A DNA stretch of 31,326 nucleotides from positions 1 through 31,326 of IMG/VR virus record IMGVR_UViG_3300049856_000079; one strand, given 5' to 3'. The position numbers and the translations under genes are program-made. The notes under the pieces are model-generated. The model saw only the letters and a program-made list of their open reading frames with translations. It searched no databases and was not told where the DNA came from. Below, piece by piece: positions 21,426 to 30,322 of this stretch (position 1 is its first letter; the number at the start of each line of letters is the position of its first letter). The DNA is from a virus.

Positions 21426-23539
21426 TGCCTAACGATTTCGGTATCGACCCGGCCGACGGCGCAGAGCAAGTTATCCGAACTGCCACAGACGCCGAAGTGA
21501 ATCCGGACGAAGAAGGTCCGTTGATCGATCTGTCGGCGAAGAGTGGCGTCCCGACAGACGTGCTGCGCGCTCAATCGTCTCCGCAGCGCGCGATGCTCGA
21601 CACGCTGCCGACGCGCGCAGACGTGTTCAAGCGCAATCACGACATCGCGCAATGGATCATCGACAACCCGCAGTACGGATCGGTGGCCGGGCAAGAGGCG
21701 CAGCAGCTTGAAGAAATAAAGAAGGCGATGCCTGATTGGCTGCGCCGCGACAACGCGCAAAAAGTTGACACGCTGTGGGATCGAGTCGCTGCGACTGCCG
21801 AAGGTCCGATCGCGGGCGTCGTCTCAGGCGTCGGAGCGATAGGAAAAAGTCTCTACGGAACGCGCGCGTCGGCTGATGCTTTCTTCGGAAATCCCGAAGC
21901 CGAAGCGCAAGATCTGGAGCAAGCGGAAAAAGCAGGCAACCTCGGCGTATACCTCGCTCGCGCAGTACACGGAGGCGATTTCGCCGAGGCAGAAAAACTG
22001 GTAGCCGAGCGCCAAAGGCTGACTTACGCCAAGATACGGGTCGGGGACATCGAGATAAACGAGGAGGACGTTGTGTCCTCCGCGGTGTCGCTGCTCCCGA
22101 CGGCGCTCGTGGCGTCCTTAGGGTGGCCCGCGATTCTGGCCGCCGCAGCGCAGCAAACACAAGGCTCGGCCTACGCAGATTTTCGCGCCAGAGGCGATAG
22201 TCAGGACAAGGCGCTCGGACTGTCGGTGGCCGAGGGCGCCATTACCGCCGCGCTGACACGGGCTATCCCAGGTATCGAAGGCTCGCTTCAACGCATGCTC
22301 TCGGGATCGGTGTCGCGCACCGTCGCCGCTCGCGCGGTCTTTGCGAAAGTTGTAGGCAAGCAAGTCGCCAGCGAGTTTGCCGAAGAAGGTCTCGACCAGT
22401 TTGCCCAGACCATAATCAGCGAGGCAAGTGACACGAAGAACCCGCAGGAGTGGGGAGCTATCCTCAGCCACGCAGCCTCCCAAGGGCTGAAAGCGGGTTT
22501 GCTCGGCGGGTTTGTCGGCGGCTTGTTTGGCGCAGGAGAAGCGCGCCACATGTCCCGCATTCAAGGAGCGCTGAACTTCCACGAGTCCAACACGAAACTT
22601 GCCTCGGCGCTCGACAACTCAGCGATCGGCCAACGGTCAACTGTTGCCTCCCGCGAGTTCTTGCAATCACAAGGCATGCGCCAGGACTCGATGGTCTACG
22701 TATCTGGTGAAGACGCGAAGACGGTTCTCGGCGGCGATGCGAACACCGCGCAGCAGTTGAGCGAACTCGGCGTCACACAAGAGACAGTCGAAGCTGCGCG
22801 TTCGCGCGGGGGCTCTCTGGCTATTCGGGCGTCCGACCTGATGACTTCGGACCCTGGAATCCGCGATCGGATTCTAGAGCTGGCGCGTCAATCGCCAAAA
22901 GCAATGAGCAAGGTCGAAGCCGACGCCGCGCAGAAAGAACTCGAAGCCCACAAGGACGAGGTCAAAGATCTGGAGACGAAGCAATCGAAGTTCGTCAAGG
23001 ACTTGGCGCGCGAAGAAGCAAGGGCGACGATGCGCGCTGCCGCGGCGGCGGGCATGGATACCAAGACAGCCCGCACTCTATTGACCGGCTCGCTGTTCGC
23101 GTTCGCCAGGAGCTTATACCTGCGGAATCCCGCCGCGGCGCGGGCTCCGATAGAACTCCTGAAAAGTTTTCAGCCCATCAAGCGTGGGTTGTCTCGCGCC
23201 GAGATACTCCAGACGATTACCGATCTCGTCGGGGAGGACGGGAAAGATGCCTTGGCCCGGGTAAGCGTGACCGACTTAGGCGCAGCCACGGCCGGCCGGT
23301 CGGACGTATTGACCGGCCAGTTCGAGGTCAACGACAAAGCACTCCCCGACTCGGTGAGTTTAGGGGAGATGTTGTTGCACCGGCAGGAGAAGACAAAAAG
23401 TTTTGAGGAAACCCTGGCGGGGCGGACGGTGAGCGTCGCTGACAAGTCGGGCAAGCGGAGCGTGGTGGACGCCGAAGCCGCCGTCGCTACCATCCGGCAA
23501 CGGGCGGAAGCCGCTCGCCGCCTCGCCGCCTGTCTGTAA
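21425..23539 (+). CDS. Large ejection-type internal virion protein with hydrophobic Gly-rich segments
   Basis: A 704-residue protein between the gp15-like gene and the giant gene. It has several Gly/Ala hydrophobic stretches: around 127-145 (GPIAGVVSGVGAIGKSLYG), 218-245 (SSAVSLLPTALVASLGWPAI) and 355-372 (GLKAGLLGGFVGGLFGAG). A segment SEFAEEGLDQFAQTIISE at about 316-333 recurs in such phage proteins. These suggest membrane insertion during DNA entry. The C-terminal third is helical. It may correspond to the N-terminal half of a T7 gp16-like protein split into two genes here. No transglycosylase motif is visible. Function by context. Confidence 0.6.
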   Translation: MPNDFGIDPADGAEQVIRTATDAEVNPDEEGPLIDLSAKSGVPTDVLRAQSSPQRAMLDTLPTRADVFKRNHDIAQWIIDNPQYGSVAGQEAQQLEEIKKAMPDWLRRDNAQKVDTLWDRVAATAEGPIAGVVSGVGAIGKSLYGTRASADAFFGNPEAEAQDLEQAEKAGNLGVYLARAVHGGDFAEAEKLVAERQRLTYAKIRVGDIEINEEDVVSSAVSLLPTALVASLGWPAILAAAAQQTQGSAYADFRARGDSQDKALGLSVAEGAITAALTRAIPGIEGSLQRMLSGSVSRTVAARAVFAKVVGKQVASEFAEEGLDQFAQTIISEASDTKNPQEWGAILSHAASQGLKAGLLGGFVGGLFGAGEARHMSRIQGALNFHESNTKLASALDNSAIGQRSTVASREFLQSQGMRQDSMVYVSGEDAKTVLGGDANTAQQLSELGVTQETVEAARSRGGSLAIRASDLMTSDPGIRDRILELARQSPKAMSKVEADAAQKELEAHKDEVKDLETKQSKFVKDLAREEARATMRAAAAAGMDTKTARTLLTGSLFAFARSLYLRNPAAARAPIELLKSFQPIKRGLSRAEILQTITDLVGEDGKDALARVSVTDLGAATAGRSDVLTGQFEVNDKALPDSVSLGEMLLHRQEKTKSFEETLAGRTVSVADKSGKRSVVDAEAAVATIRQRAEAARRLAACL

Positions 23540-23551
23540 CGGAGACCTCGC

Positions 23552-26500
23552 ATGTCGTTAGCTGACTGCCTGAAGAAGATCTCGGGCCTCCTGCCTGAAG
23601 ACGTGGTGGCCATCAAAGCGGCGGCTGAAGCCAAGCAGGTCGCGGGCAAAGACAAGGCGACCGCGGAGAAGGAAGCGGTAGAAGAGCACCAGCAGCGCAT
23701 CCTGGCCTCGGTAGAGGATCTTCGCACGCAACTCAACGCGCCACAGCCTGTGGCGTTTAGCTCCGTCCCTAGCGCCTCTGGGCGCCAGAGCGTGCAGGCT
23801 ACGTCCCGAGGTTCTAGTCCGTCGGAAGCTCTGACGCGCCACGTCAACGAGCTGATGCAGAGCGACGAGACGCGCCAAGCAGAACGTCTCCCCGGCTTGC
23901 CGAAGTCTTCGTCAGGCCCGAACCCGGCAATCCAGGCAGCCGCAGCGGCCTATATGGTCAAGCAGGGCTTACCTGTGCGCCGGCAGGCGGCCTACGTCCC
24001 GGCCGACCCCGCCCGCGGCAAACGCATCGCCGACGCCTACGAGGCGATGAAAAACGATCCGACCGATCCGAAGGTGAAAGAGGCCTACGACGCTCTGGCC
24101 AAGGAGACCTTGGCGCAGTGGGAAGAAGTCAAGAAGCTAGGCCTGAAGATCGAGATCATCAAGCCGGGCGAAAATCCGTACTCGAAAGGACCGACGCAGG
24201 TCATCGACGATCTGCGCAACGGGCATCTCTGGTTGTTCCCGACCGACCAAGGATTCGGCACCGGAGCGGACACGACGGGAAATCCCGTACTGGCCAAGAC
24301 CGGCGAGACGATCGACGGCAAAGAACTCGTCGTCAACGACATTTTCCGCATCGTCCATGACGTATTCGGCCATGGTCTTGAAGGCGTAGGCTTCGGGCCG
24401 GCCGGCGAAGAGAACGCATGGCAGTCGCACGTCCGCATGTTCTCGCCGCTGGCGGCGAAGGCGATGACGAGCGAAACGCGCGGTCAGAACTCGTGGGTGA
24501 ACTACGGCCCGAAGGGTGAACAGAACCGCGCGAACCAGAAAGAGACCGTCTACGCCGACCAGAAAGTCGGCCTACTTCCGGATTGGGTCACGACTGAAGA
24601 CGTCGCGGACGATCAGAAGACCGAACTCTCCCAGAAGTCTACGACGCCGGGCTTGAGCGCGGAGGATCAGAAGAAGAGGCAGAGGGAGATACGTAAAAAA
24701 ATAGTGTCCGGGCTACTCGATGCGCAGACGCGAGAGGAAGAGGATCAGGTATTTATAGCTGCCGGATACCGCCGCGAGGGCGATTTTTTACTGCACCCGG
24801 ACGTGGCACCCGATTTTATGTCCCGCGTTTCAGACGAGACCAAAGCCGTCATGAAGAAGCACGGCGTCAGGTTTATCGACGCCGATGAAAAACAGGGCGG
24901 GGGCACGTCCCTTTCATACGAAGGACCGCACGGGCGTATCGACGGGTTGTCCGTAGCGGGGCACAGTGAGTTCGTAGGAAACGCCAGGGTAGATCACGTG
25001 CTCAGGCATGAGACGGGGCATTTAGTGTGGTCCAACGAGTTGACCTCGGAGCAAAAGGATACTTTTTCCGGCACACAGAGCGTAGAATCTGCGTACGGTA
25101 AGAGGCTACAGGCCGGGGAGGTATCCTCGGCCGCCTCAGTCCACGAGGAGGAGTTCGCCGAGCGATTCGCCGAAAACGGAGGCGACGTATCGTCCGCGCT
25201 AAACGGGCATAAAAAAGCGGACAACCAGAAGACCGAACTCTTCCAGAAGGCTACGAAAGTTCCGCGCACCGTCGAATCCGCCGTCGCGTCAGGTGAGCCG
25301 ATTCGCGTTGTGCATTGGTCTACGACGCCGGGCTTGAAAGCGATCGATCCGAAGTTCGCAGGAACGGGCGGCGCCGGGCAAGAGAAGGGCACGAAGATCG
25401 ACAAGCGTGTGTTCGTCGGGCTGGCCGGACGCTATCGAAAGGAAGCCGCGCTCGGAGGTCACCCATACGAAACGACCGTCGATCCGAAGAAGGTCTACGA
25501 TCTGTACGCTGACCCACTGGGTCTTCGCGCTCAGGCGCGCGAAAAGTTTCCGGACGCCGAGCGCGATCAACGTATCAACGCCGTGCATGCGGCGGCACGC
25601 AAAGCCGGGTTCGATTTCTTCTACTCGTCGAAGGAAGGCCCCTGGGGGCCGGTCCTGTACACCTTGGACAAGCTGCCGGTGAAACCGGTCGAAGACACAT
25701 CGACGATCGAGCCCAAGCCGGTGCGCGCCACGAAGGCCGAAGAACAGCTCTACGCCTACGGCCAGCCGGCTATCGTCACCGTCGGAGAAAAAGAGCTGGG
25801 CAACACGTTCGCCAGCCGCAGACAGTTCTTCGACGCGCCGAATAAAATCGACCGGGACTTGGAGCGCCAAGGCCAAGCGATTCCAGAACTTCAAGGAACG
25901 CTACTCACGCGCGACAACGGAAGGCCGATCGTTTTCCGCGTCTCGTCCATGGACGGAGATCCGCGTCCTGTCTTGTCGCAGGGCGGCAATGGCGTGCCCT
26001 ATTACGTCAACGCCAAGACGGTTGTCTCGACGGAGAGCGGACTGGTGCCGGGCGCCAACACCGAGCCGCTCTCTGAATCCGCTTCCAAGCAACTCGTCGA
26101 ACTGACCGGCGACGAAGCCTTCCGCGAAGGCATGCCTGTCGCCGACGCCTTCAAGCGTCTGTCGCGCGCCATGCGTGAAGACGATGCGGCTCGCGCGCTG
26201 ATTGACGCCGTTGGCTCGAAGACCTTCGGCCTGGACACGCTGGCCTGGACCGGCCCGGATGGCCGCCTCCGGATTGTCACCGAGCCTGATCTGTTGATTG
26301 ACCCTGAGACGCGCCGCAACGCGCGCGTGCTCGACCAGCCGGCCGCGCCCGTGCGCGAACTCTCGCCCGCGGCGCAGATATGGGTGGACGGATTGACGCC
26401 CGAGCAGCAGCAAGCCATCGCGGACGACATCGCGCAGCGGCGCAGCTCTGAGCGCGACGTAGCCGGCGATCTCGGAAATCTTCAGTTCGCCTTGCAGGCT

Positions 26501-29500
26501 GCGGAATCACCGCGCCGCAAGAAGAAACCGGTCAATCTTCAGCAACCGGGAGCGCGCGGGTCTATAGTCCTGGTTGGGCAATGGTATTTTGTCAACTTGT
26601 ACAGCGGGTCTGATCTTTCAACCTTACTGCACGAAGCCGGGCATCTATTTCTGGAAGAGATGGGGCGCACGGTAAACACGGGCTATGCGAGCGCGCAGAC
26701 CGTCGAAGACTACGCGGTCCTGATGAAGTGGCTGGGCAACAAAGGGGAGGCCATAACGGTCGCGCAGCATGAGCAGATGGCGAGCGGGACCGAGGCATAT
26801 TATCTGCGCGGAGATGCGCCCTCGGCGGCCTTGCGGTCAGCCTTCGGTAGCTTCCGCCGCTGGTTGAGCCGGATCTACGCGAAGGTCGTGGTTGGCGATC
26901 CGCACGCCGGCATCGAAAAGACAGCCGGCTTCAAGATCGATCTGACTCCGGAAGTCCGCGAAGTCTTCGACCGCATGTTGTCGCTGCCGTCAGAAGTCAA
27001 CGACGCCGTTGCCGATGCGAACTTCGCGCCATCGGTAGACGAGCTAGACAAGATGCTGCCGGAAGAACTGCGCGGCAAGGCGAAGATCCGCATCGACGAT
27101 CTCCTGGTCGAAGCGCGGCAGAAAATGGAAGACCGGCTATTCGAGCACCGGGCCGCGGCGATCGCCGAACAGCGTCCGACGTGGCGCAAGCAGGCCCAAG
27201 AGGCCGCCGACAAAGCACAGGTCTACAAGGCCGTGGATTTCTTGAAGGTCTCGCCGCTCGATCGCACCCAGATTCAGTCCGAGTACGGCGACGCGGCGTA
27301 CAAGACGCTGGCGGCCAAGCACGGCAATCTCGTCACCGAATCGCCCGACATCGTCGGTCTCGATGTGGACATCGCCGCCGAGCAGCTCGGCTACAAGGAC
27401 GGCAAGGCGCTCGTCGAAGCCCTGCGCAAAGCGCCGACGAAAGAGGGCGCGGTCCGCAAGGCCGTCGCCGACATGGCGCAAGACCAGTGGCAGGCCTATG
27501 GGCCTGAAGATGCCATGGCCGAGACGCCCGAGTTCGCGGCGGTCATGGAAGCCAGTCGCGCCTATCTGGCTGAAGCCTTGGGCCGCCCGGGCGGCGTAGA
27601 CAAGCGGGCGCTGCGCAAGCAGGCCGAGCAGCACATCGCCACGATGCCGGTGCATCAGGCCGTTCAAGTCCACACGTTCCTGCAAGAGATGATCCGCCTG
27701 CAACGCGAAGAGCGGTCAGCGGCCGTGCAGGGCGATCTCGCCAAGGCGCTCCAGAAGAATGCCGAGTCGCGCCTGAACTTTGAGTTGGCCGGCTTGGCGC
27801 GCAAAGCGCGCGAAGAAGTCAAGGCGACCGTGCAGCGCGCGAATAGCCTGCGCGGGCTGAACCCGAAGAACGTCGAGTATCAGTACCTCTTGAACGCACA
27901 GACCATGGCCGAGCGCTATGGTCTGACGCCAGCCACTGCGCCGAAGAACCGTGTGGTCTTGCGGCAGCTCATGTCCGAGCGCAACCGCAAGGAGAGCGAT
28001 TCGTTCGAGCCCGCTATGGACGTGGCCGCCGCTTTCCCGGATTGGATTCTCGACGAACAGCGCGCCGGCAAGTTCCAGAACATGACGCTGGAAGATCTCG
28101 CCGACGTCGATCACATGATGCGCTTCCTGGTCGCTCGCGGCAAAGCGCTGCGCAGCTCGGAAGTTCTGGACGGCAAAGTCCGAATCGAGCGGGCGGTAGC
28201 CCAGATGCTCGGCGGGCTTGAAGCCTTGCCGAACAAAAAGATCTTCGAGGAAGGCACGATCGCGGGCCGCATCGCCGGCTTCGCCGACGCCTACTTCGCC
28301 GGTCTCAACATCTGGCAGTTCCGTGTGCGCGCGATGGACGGATTCACGACCGGCGATCAGAAGACCGGGCCGGCTGAAAAATATCTGTTCGATCCGCTGC
28401 ACGAGAAGGCGAACGAGCGCGCCGTGCGCTACGAGAAGCTGCTGAAGATGATCGGGCCGGCGCAGAAGTATCTCGCCAAGCGCATCCGCTCGATGCCGAA
28501 GTACGTCGATGGGCTGGAAGCCACACCGGCCATGAAGTCGAAGGGCCGCCCTGGCTGGACCTTCGAGAACGTCCTGACCGTCGCCCTGAACATGGGCAAC
28601 AGCTACAACGCGGAAGCCATGGCCCTCGGCCTGGGCTACACGCTGGAAGACGGAACGCCTGACGTCAGCAAGCTGCACGAGATCACGGCGTCGATGACGA
28701 AAGCGGACTGGGAAGCCGTTGTCTCTATCAGCGAGGCAGTTCACTCGCAACAAGCGGACTTGTCTCAGGTATTCGAGAAGCGAAACGGCTTTCCGCTGGC
28801 GCTGGTCGAGCCCGAGCCCTTCACGGTCAAGACCTCAGACGCTGAAGTATTGAAGCTCAAAGGCTGGTACTACCCAGTGAAGTTCGACCCGACCCTGTCG
28901 GAGAAACAAGAGCAGCAGGACGACGCGGCCGATCGTGAGCTGTCGTCACGCGCGGTCTTCCCGCTGGTCGGTACGCGCAACGGCATGACCAAGCGGCGCA
29001 CGAGTACCGGCGGCAAGCCGTTGCTGTTGACGTTGAGTGGTCTCGACGCGCATCTGCGCGACACCGTGCAGTACATCAGCTACGCGGAGACCGTCGTCGA
29101 TGTCTTCCGCTTGACGCAACACCCGATGTTCAAGGCTGCGTTCGAGCAGAAGTTCGGCGTGCCGGCCTTCCGTCAGATCCGCAACATGCTGGCCGACATC
29201 GGCATGCCCGATCAGCAGGTCAACACGAAGGCCGATCAGTTCCTCGGATGGCTGCGAGGCATGAGCACGGCCTGGGCGCTGGGCTTGAACGTGAAGACGG
29301 CGCTTGTGCAGCCCTTCTCGGCTATCAACTATGCGGCCGACGAAGGTTGGACGAGCGCAGCGATCGGTATGAAGCATGTGTTCTCGGCCGGCCCGACGGC
29401 CGCCAAGGAGAAGATGTTCCTCCTGTCGCCCTTCATGAAAGAACGCTGGATCGCAGCAGACCGCGAAGTCTCCGACTCGATCCGCAGCACGAGCTGGCTG

Positions 29501-30322
29501 GCGAACCCGAAGTTGAAGGCCGTACAGGATGGCATGTTCTCGCTGATCCAGATCTCCGACCACATGACCATGCTCCCCCTGTGGTGGGGCAGTTACTACA
29601 AGCGCATCAACGCGGGCGCTACGGAGGCCGAGGCGGCACTCGGGGCCGACAAGGCTATCTTGGCCACCTACCCAGGTAATCCTCGCCCCTTGGACGCCAG
29701 TGCGGCCCTGCGGTCGAAGAACGGACTGATCCGCTTGGCGACGTCGTTCGCCACGCAGGCCTTCCACTTCGGCAATCGGCAGCGCTTCTACTTCCAAGGC
29801 CTACGGGCCGGCAAGGTCAGCCCGGTCAGCTTTGCCGCGCACGTCGCGGTCGAAGGCATCGCGGCGCCGATCATCATCACGATGTTCTTCGAGGCGTTGC
29901 TGGGCAACTGGCCACCTGAGGACAAGGACTACGACAAGTACCTACTGAGCCTGGGCAACTACCAGTTGACGGGGTTGCCAATCATCAAAGAGCTGGCCAA
30001 TACGGTGTCGCGCCCGGAGCGGGGCATTGGCGGGAACATCTCGGCGCTGCGCGGCCTGGACATGCTCGCTGGCGCGGGTTCGACGGTGAGCCGTCTGGCC
30101 TCGGACATGGAAGACGGGAAAGATCCGAAGTACAAGAAGGCAGTCTTGGCTTTGGCCGATCTCGTCTCGTTCTACTACAAGATCCCGGCCTCGCGCGTGT
30201 ATGAGCGCACGATGCGTGGGCTCGATCAACTCGATCAGTTCCATAGTGACGACGAGAAGCTAAACTACCTGAACAAGCTCTTTACGATTCTGGCACCCGA
30301 CCCTGACAAGAGGACAAAATGA
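23552..30322 (+). CDS. Giant polyvalent-type ejection protein with two metallopeptidase motifs
   Basis: At 2256 residues this is one fifth of the window. In order: an N-terminal coiled coil (1-70); a conserved block with HDVFGH (269-274), GEENAW (285-290) and ETRGQNSWVNYGP (308-320); a segment of foreign codon use (about 369-556) with HETGH (486-490) and HEEEFAERFAE (531-541); an HWSTTPGL-led domain (588-710); a second metallopeptidase block with LLHEAGH (HExxH at 1027-1031) and TEAYYLRGDAPSAALRSAF (E1081 as third ligand); long helices; and a C-terminal region with a membrane segment near 2095-2115. This layout is that of phage polyvalent proteins injected with DNA (Iyer and colleagues' concept). 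It sits in the gp16 slot. Protective or processing activity in the host is inferred. GGAG precedes ATG 23552. Confidence 0.8.
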   Translation: MSLADCLKKISGLLPEDVVAIKAAAEAKQVAGKDKATAEKEAVEEHQQRILASVEDLRTQLNAPQPVAFSSVPSASGRQSVQATSRGSSPSEALTRHVNELMQSDETRQAERLPGLPKSSSGPNPAIQAAAAAYMVKQGLPVRRQAAYVPADPARGKRIADAYEAMKNDPTDPKVKEAYDALAKETLAQWEEVKKLGLKIEIIKPGENPYSKGPTQVIDDLRNGHLWLFPTDQGFGTGADTTGNPVLAKTGETIDGKELVVNDIFRIVHDVFGHGLEGVGFGPAGEENAWQSHVRMFSPLAAKAMTSETRGQNSWVNYGPKGEQNRANQKETVYADQKVGLLPDWVTTEDVADDQKTELSQKSTTPGLSAEDQKKRQREIRKKIVSGLLDAQTREEEDQVFIAAGYRREGDFLLHPDVAPDFMSRVSDETKAVMKKHGVRFIDADEKQGGGTSLSYEGPHGRIDGLSVAGHSEFVGNARVDHVLRHETGHLVWSNELTSEQKDTFSGTQSVESAYGKRLQAGEVSSAASVHEEEFAERFAENGGDVSSALNGHKKADNQKTELFQKATKVPRTVESAVASGEPIRVVHWSTTPGLKAIDPKFAGTGGAGQEKGTKIDKRVFVGLAGRYRKEAALGGHPYETTVDPKKVYDLYADPLGLRAQAREKFPDAERDQRINAVHAAARKAGFDFFYSSKEGPWGPVLYTLDKLPVKPVEDTSTIEPKPVRATKAEEQLYAYGQPAIVTVGEKELGNTFASRRQFFDAPNKIDRDLERQGQAIPELQGTLLTRDNGRPIVFRVSSMDGDPRPVLSQGGNGVPYYVNAKTVVSTESGLVPGANTEPLSESASKQLVELTGDEAFREGMPVADAFKRLSRAMREDDAARALIDAVGSKTFGLDTLAWTGPDGRLRIVTEPDLLIDPETRRNARVLDQPAAPVRELSPAAQIWVDGLTPEQQQAIADDIAQRRSSERDVAGDLGNLQFALQAAESPRRKKKPVNLQQPGARGSIVLVGQWYFVNLYSGSDLSTLLHEAGHLFLEEMGRTVNTGYASAQTVEDYAVLMKWLGNKGEAITVAQHEQMASGTEAYYLRGDAPSAALRSAFGSFRRWLSRIYAKVVVGDPHAGIEKTAGFKIDLTPEVREVFDRMLSLPSEVNDAVADANFAPSVDELDKMLPEELRGKAKIRIDDLLVEARQKMEDRLFEHRAAAIAEQRPTWRKQAQEAADKAQVYKAVDFLKVSPLDRTQIQSEYGDAAYKTLAAKHGNLVTESPDIVGLDVDIAAEQLGYKDGKALVEALRKAPTKEGAVRKAVADMAQDQWQAYGPEDAMAETPEFAAVMEASRAYLAEALGRPGGVDKRALRKQAEQHIATMPVHQAVQVHTFLQEMIRLQREERSAAVQGDLAKALQKNAESRLNFELAGLARKAREEVKATVQRANSLRGLNPKNVEYQYLLNAQTMAERYGLTPATAPKNRVVLRQLMSERNRKESDSFEPAMDVAAAFPDWILDEQRAGKFQNMTLEDLADVDHMMRFLVARGKALRSSEVLDGKVRIERAVAQMLGGLEALPNKKIFEEGTIAGRIAGFADAYFAGLNIWQFRVRAMDGFTTGDQKTGPAEKYLFDPLHEKANERAVRYEKLLKMIGPAQKYLAKRIRSMPKYVDGLEATPAMKSKGRPGWTFENVLTVALNMGNSYNAEAMALGLGYTLEDGTPDVSKLHEITASMTKADWEAVVSISEAVHSQQADLSQVFEKRNGFPLALVEPEPFTVKTSDAEVLKLKGWYYPVKFDPTLSEKQEQQDDAADRELSSRAVFPLVGTRNGMTKRRTSTGGKPLLLTLSGLDAHLRDTVQYISYAETVVDVFRLTQHPMFKAAFEQKFGVPAFRQIRNMLADIGMPDQQVNTKADQFLGWLRGMSTAWALGLNVKTALVQPFSAINYAADEGWTSAAIGMKHVFSAGPTAAKEKMFLLSPFMKERWIAADREVSDSIRSTSWLANPKLKAVQDGMFSLIQISDHMTMLPLWWGSYYKRINAGATEAEAALGADKAILATYPGNPRPLDASAALRSKNGLIRLATSFATQAFHFGNRQRFYFQGLRAGKVSPVSFAAHVAVEGIAAPIIITMFFEALLGNWPPEDKDYDKYLLSLGNYQLTGLPIIKELANTVSRPERGIGGNISALRGLDMLAGAGSTVSRLASDMEDGKDPKYKKAVLALADLVSFYYKIPASRVYERTMRGLDQLDQFHSDDEKLNYLNKLFTILAPDPDKRTK
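24614..24656 (+). repeat. Upstream copy of two fused direct repeats in the giant gene
   Basis: Positions 24614-24637 (starting CAGAAGACCGAACTC) match 25226-25249 with one mismatch in 24. Positions 24638-24656 (TCTACGACGCCGGGCTTGA) match 25319-25337 exactly. The two repeats are adjacent here but 69 bp apart in the downstream copy. They encode QKTELSQK and STTPGL. Both offsets (612 and 681) are multiples of three, so the frame is kept. Confidence 0.9.
24657..25225 (+). other. Inserted metallopeptidase segment with foreign codon use
   Basis: About 190 codons lying between the direct repeats. ATA is used for three of five isoleucines and AGG for about six of fourteen arginines, together with TTA and CTA; the surrounding parts of the gene rarely use these. 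The segment encodes the HETGH and HEEEFAERFAE motifs of a zinc peptidase. The codon shift begins and ends at the repeats, which argues for acquisition by recombination into an existing gene, without breaking the frame. Confidence 0.65.
25226..25337 (+). repeat. Downstream copy of the direct repeats, split by 69 bp
   Basis: 25226-25249 encodes QKTELFQK and 25319-25337 lies in the codons for STTPGLK. Between them are 69 bp (25250-25318) that have no match in the upstream copy. The downstream arrangement leads directly into the HWSTTPGL domain, so it is probably the older form; the fused upstream form looks like the product of recombination. Confidence 0.85.
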
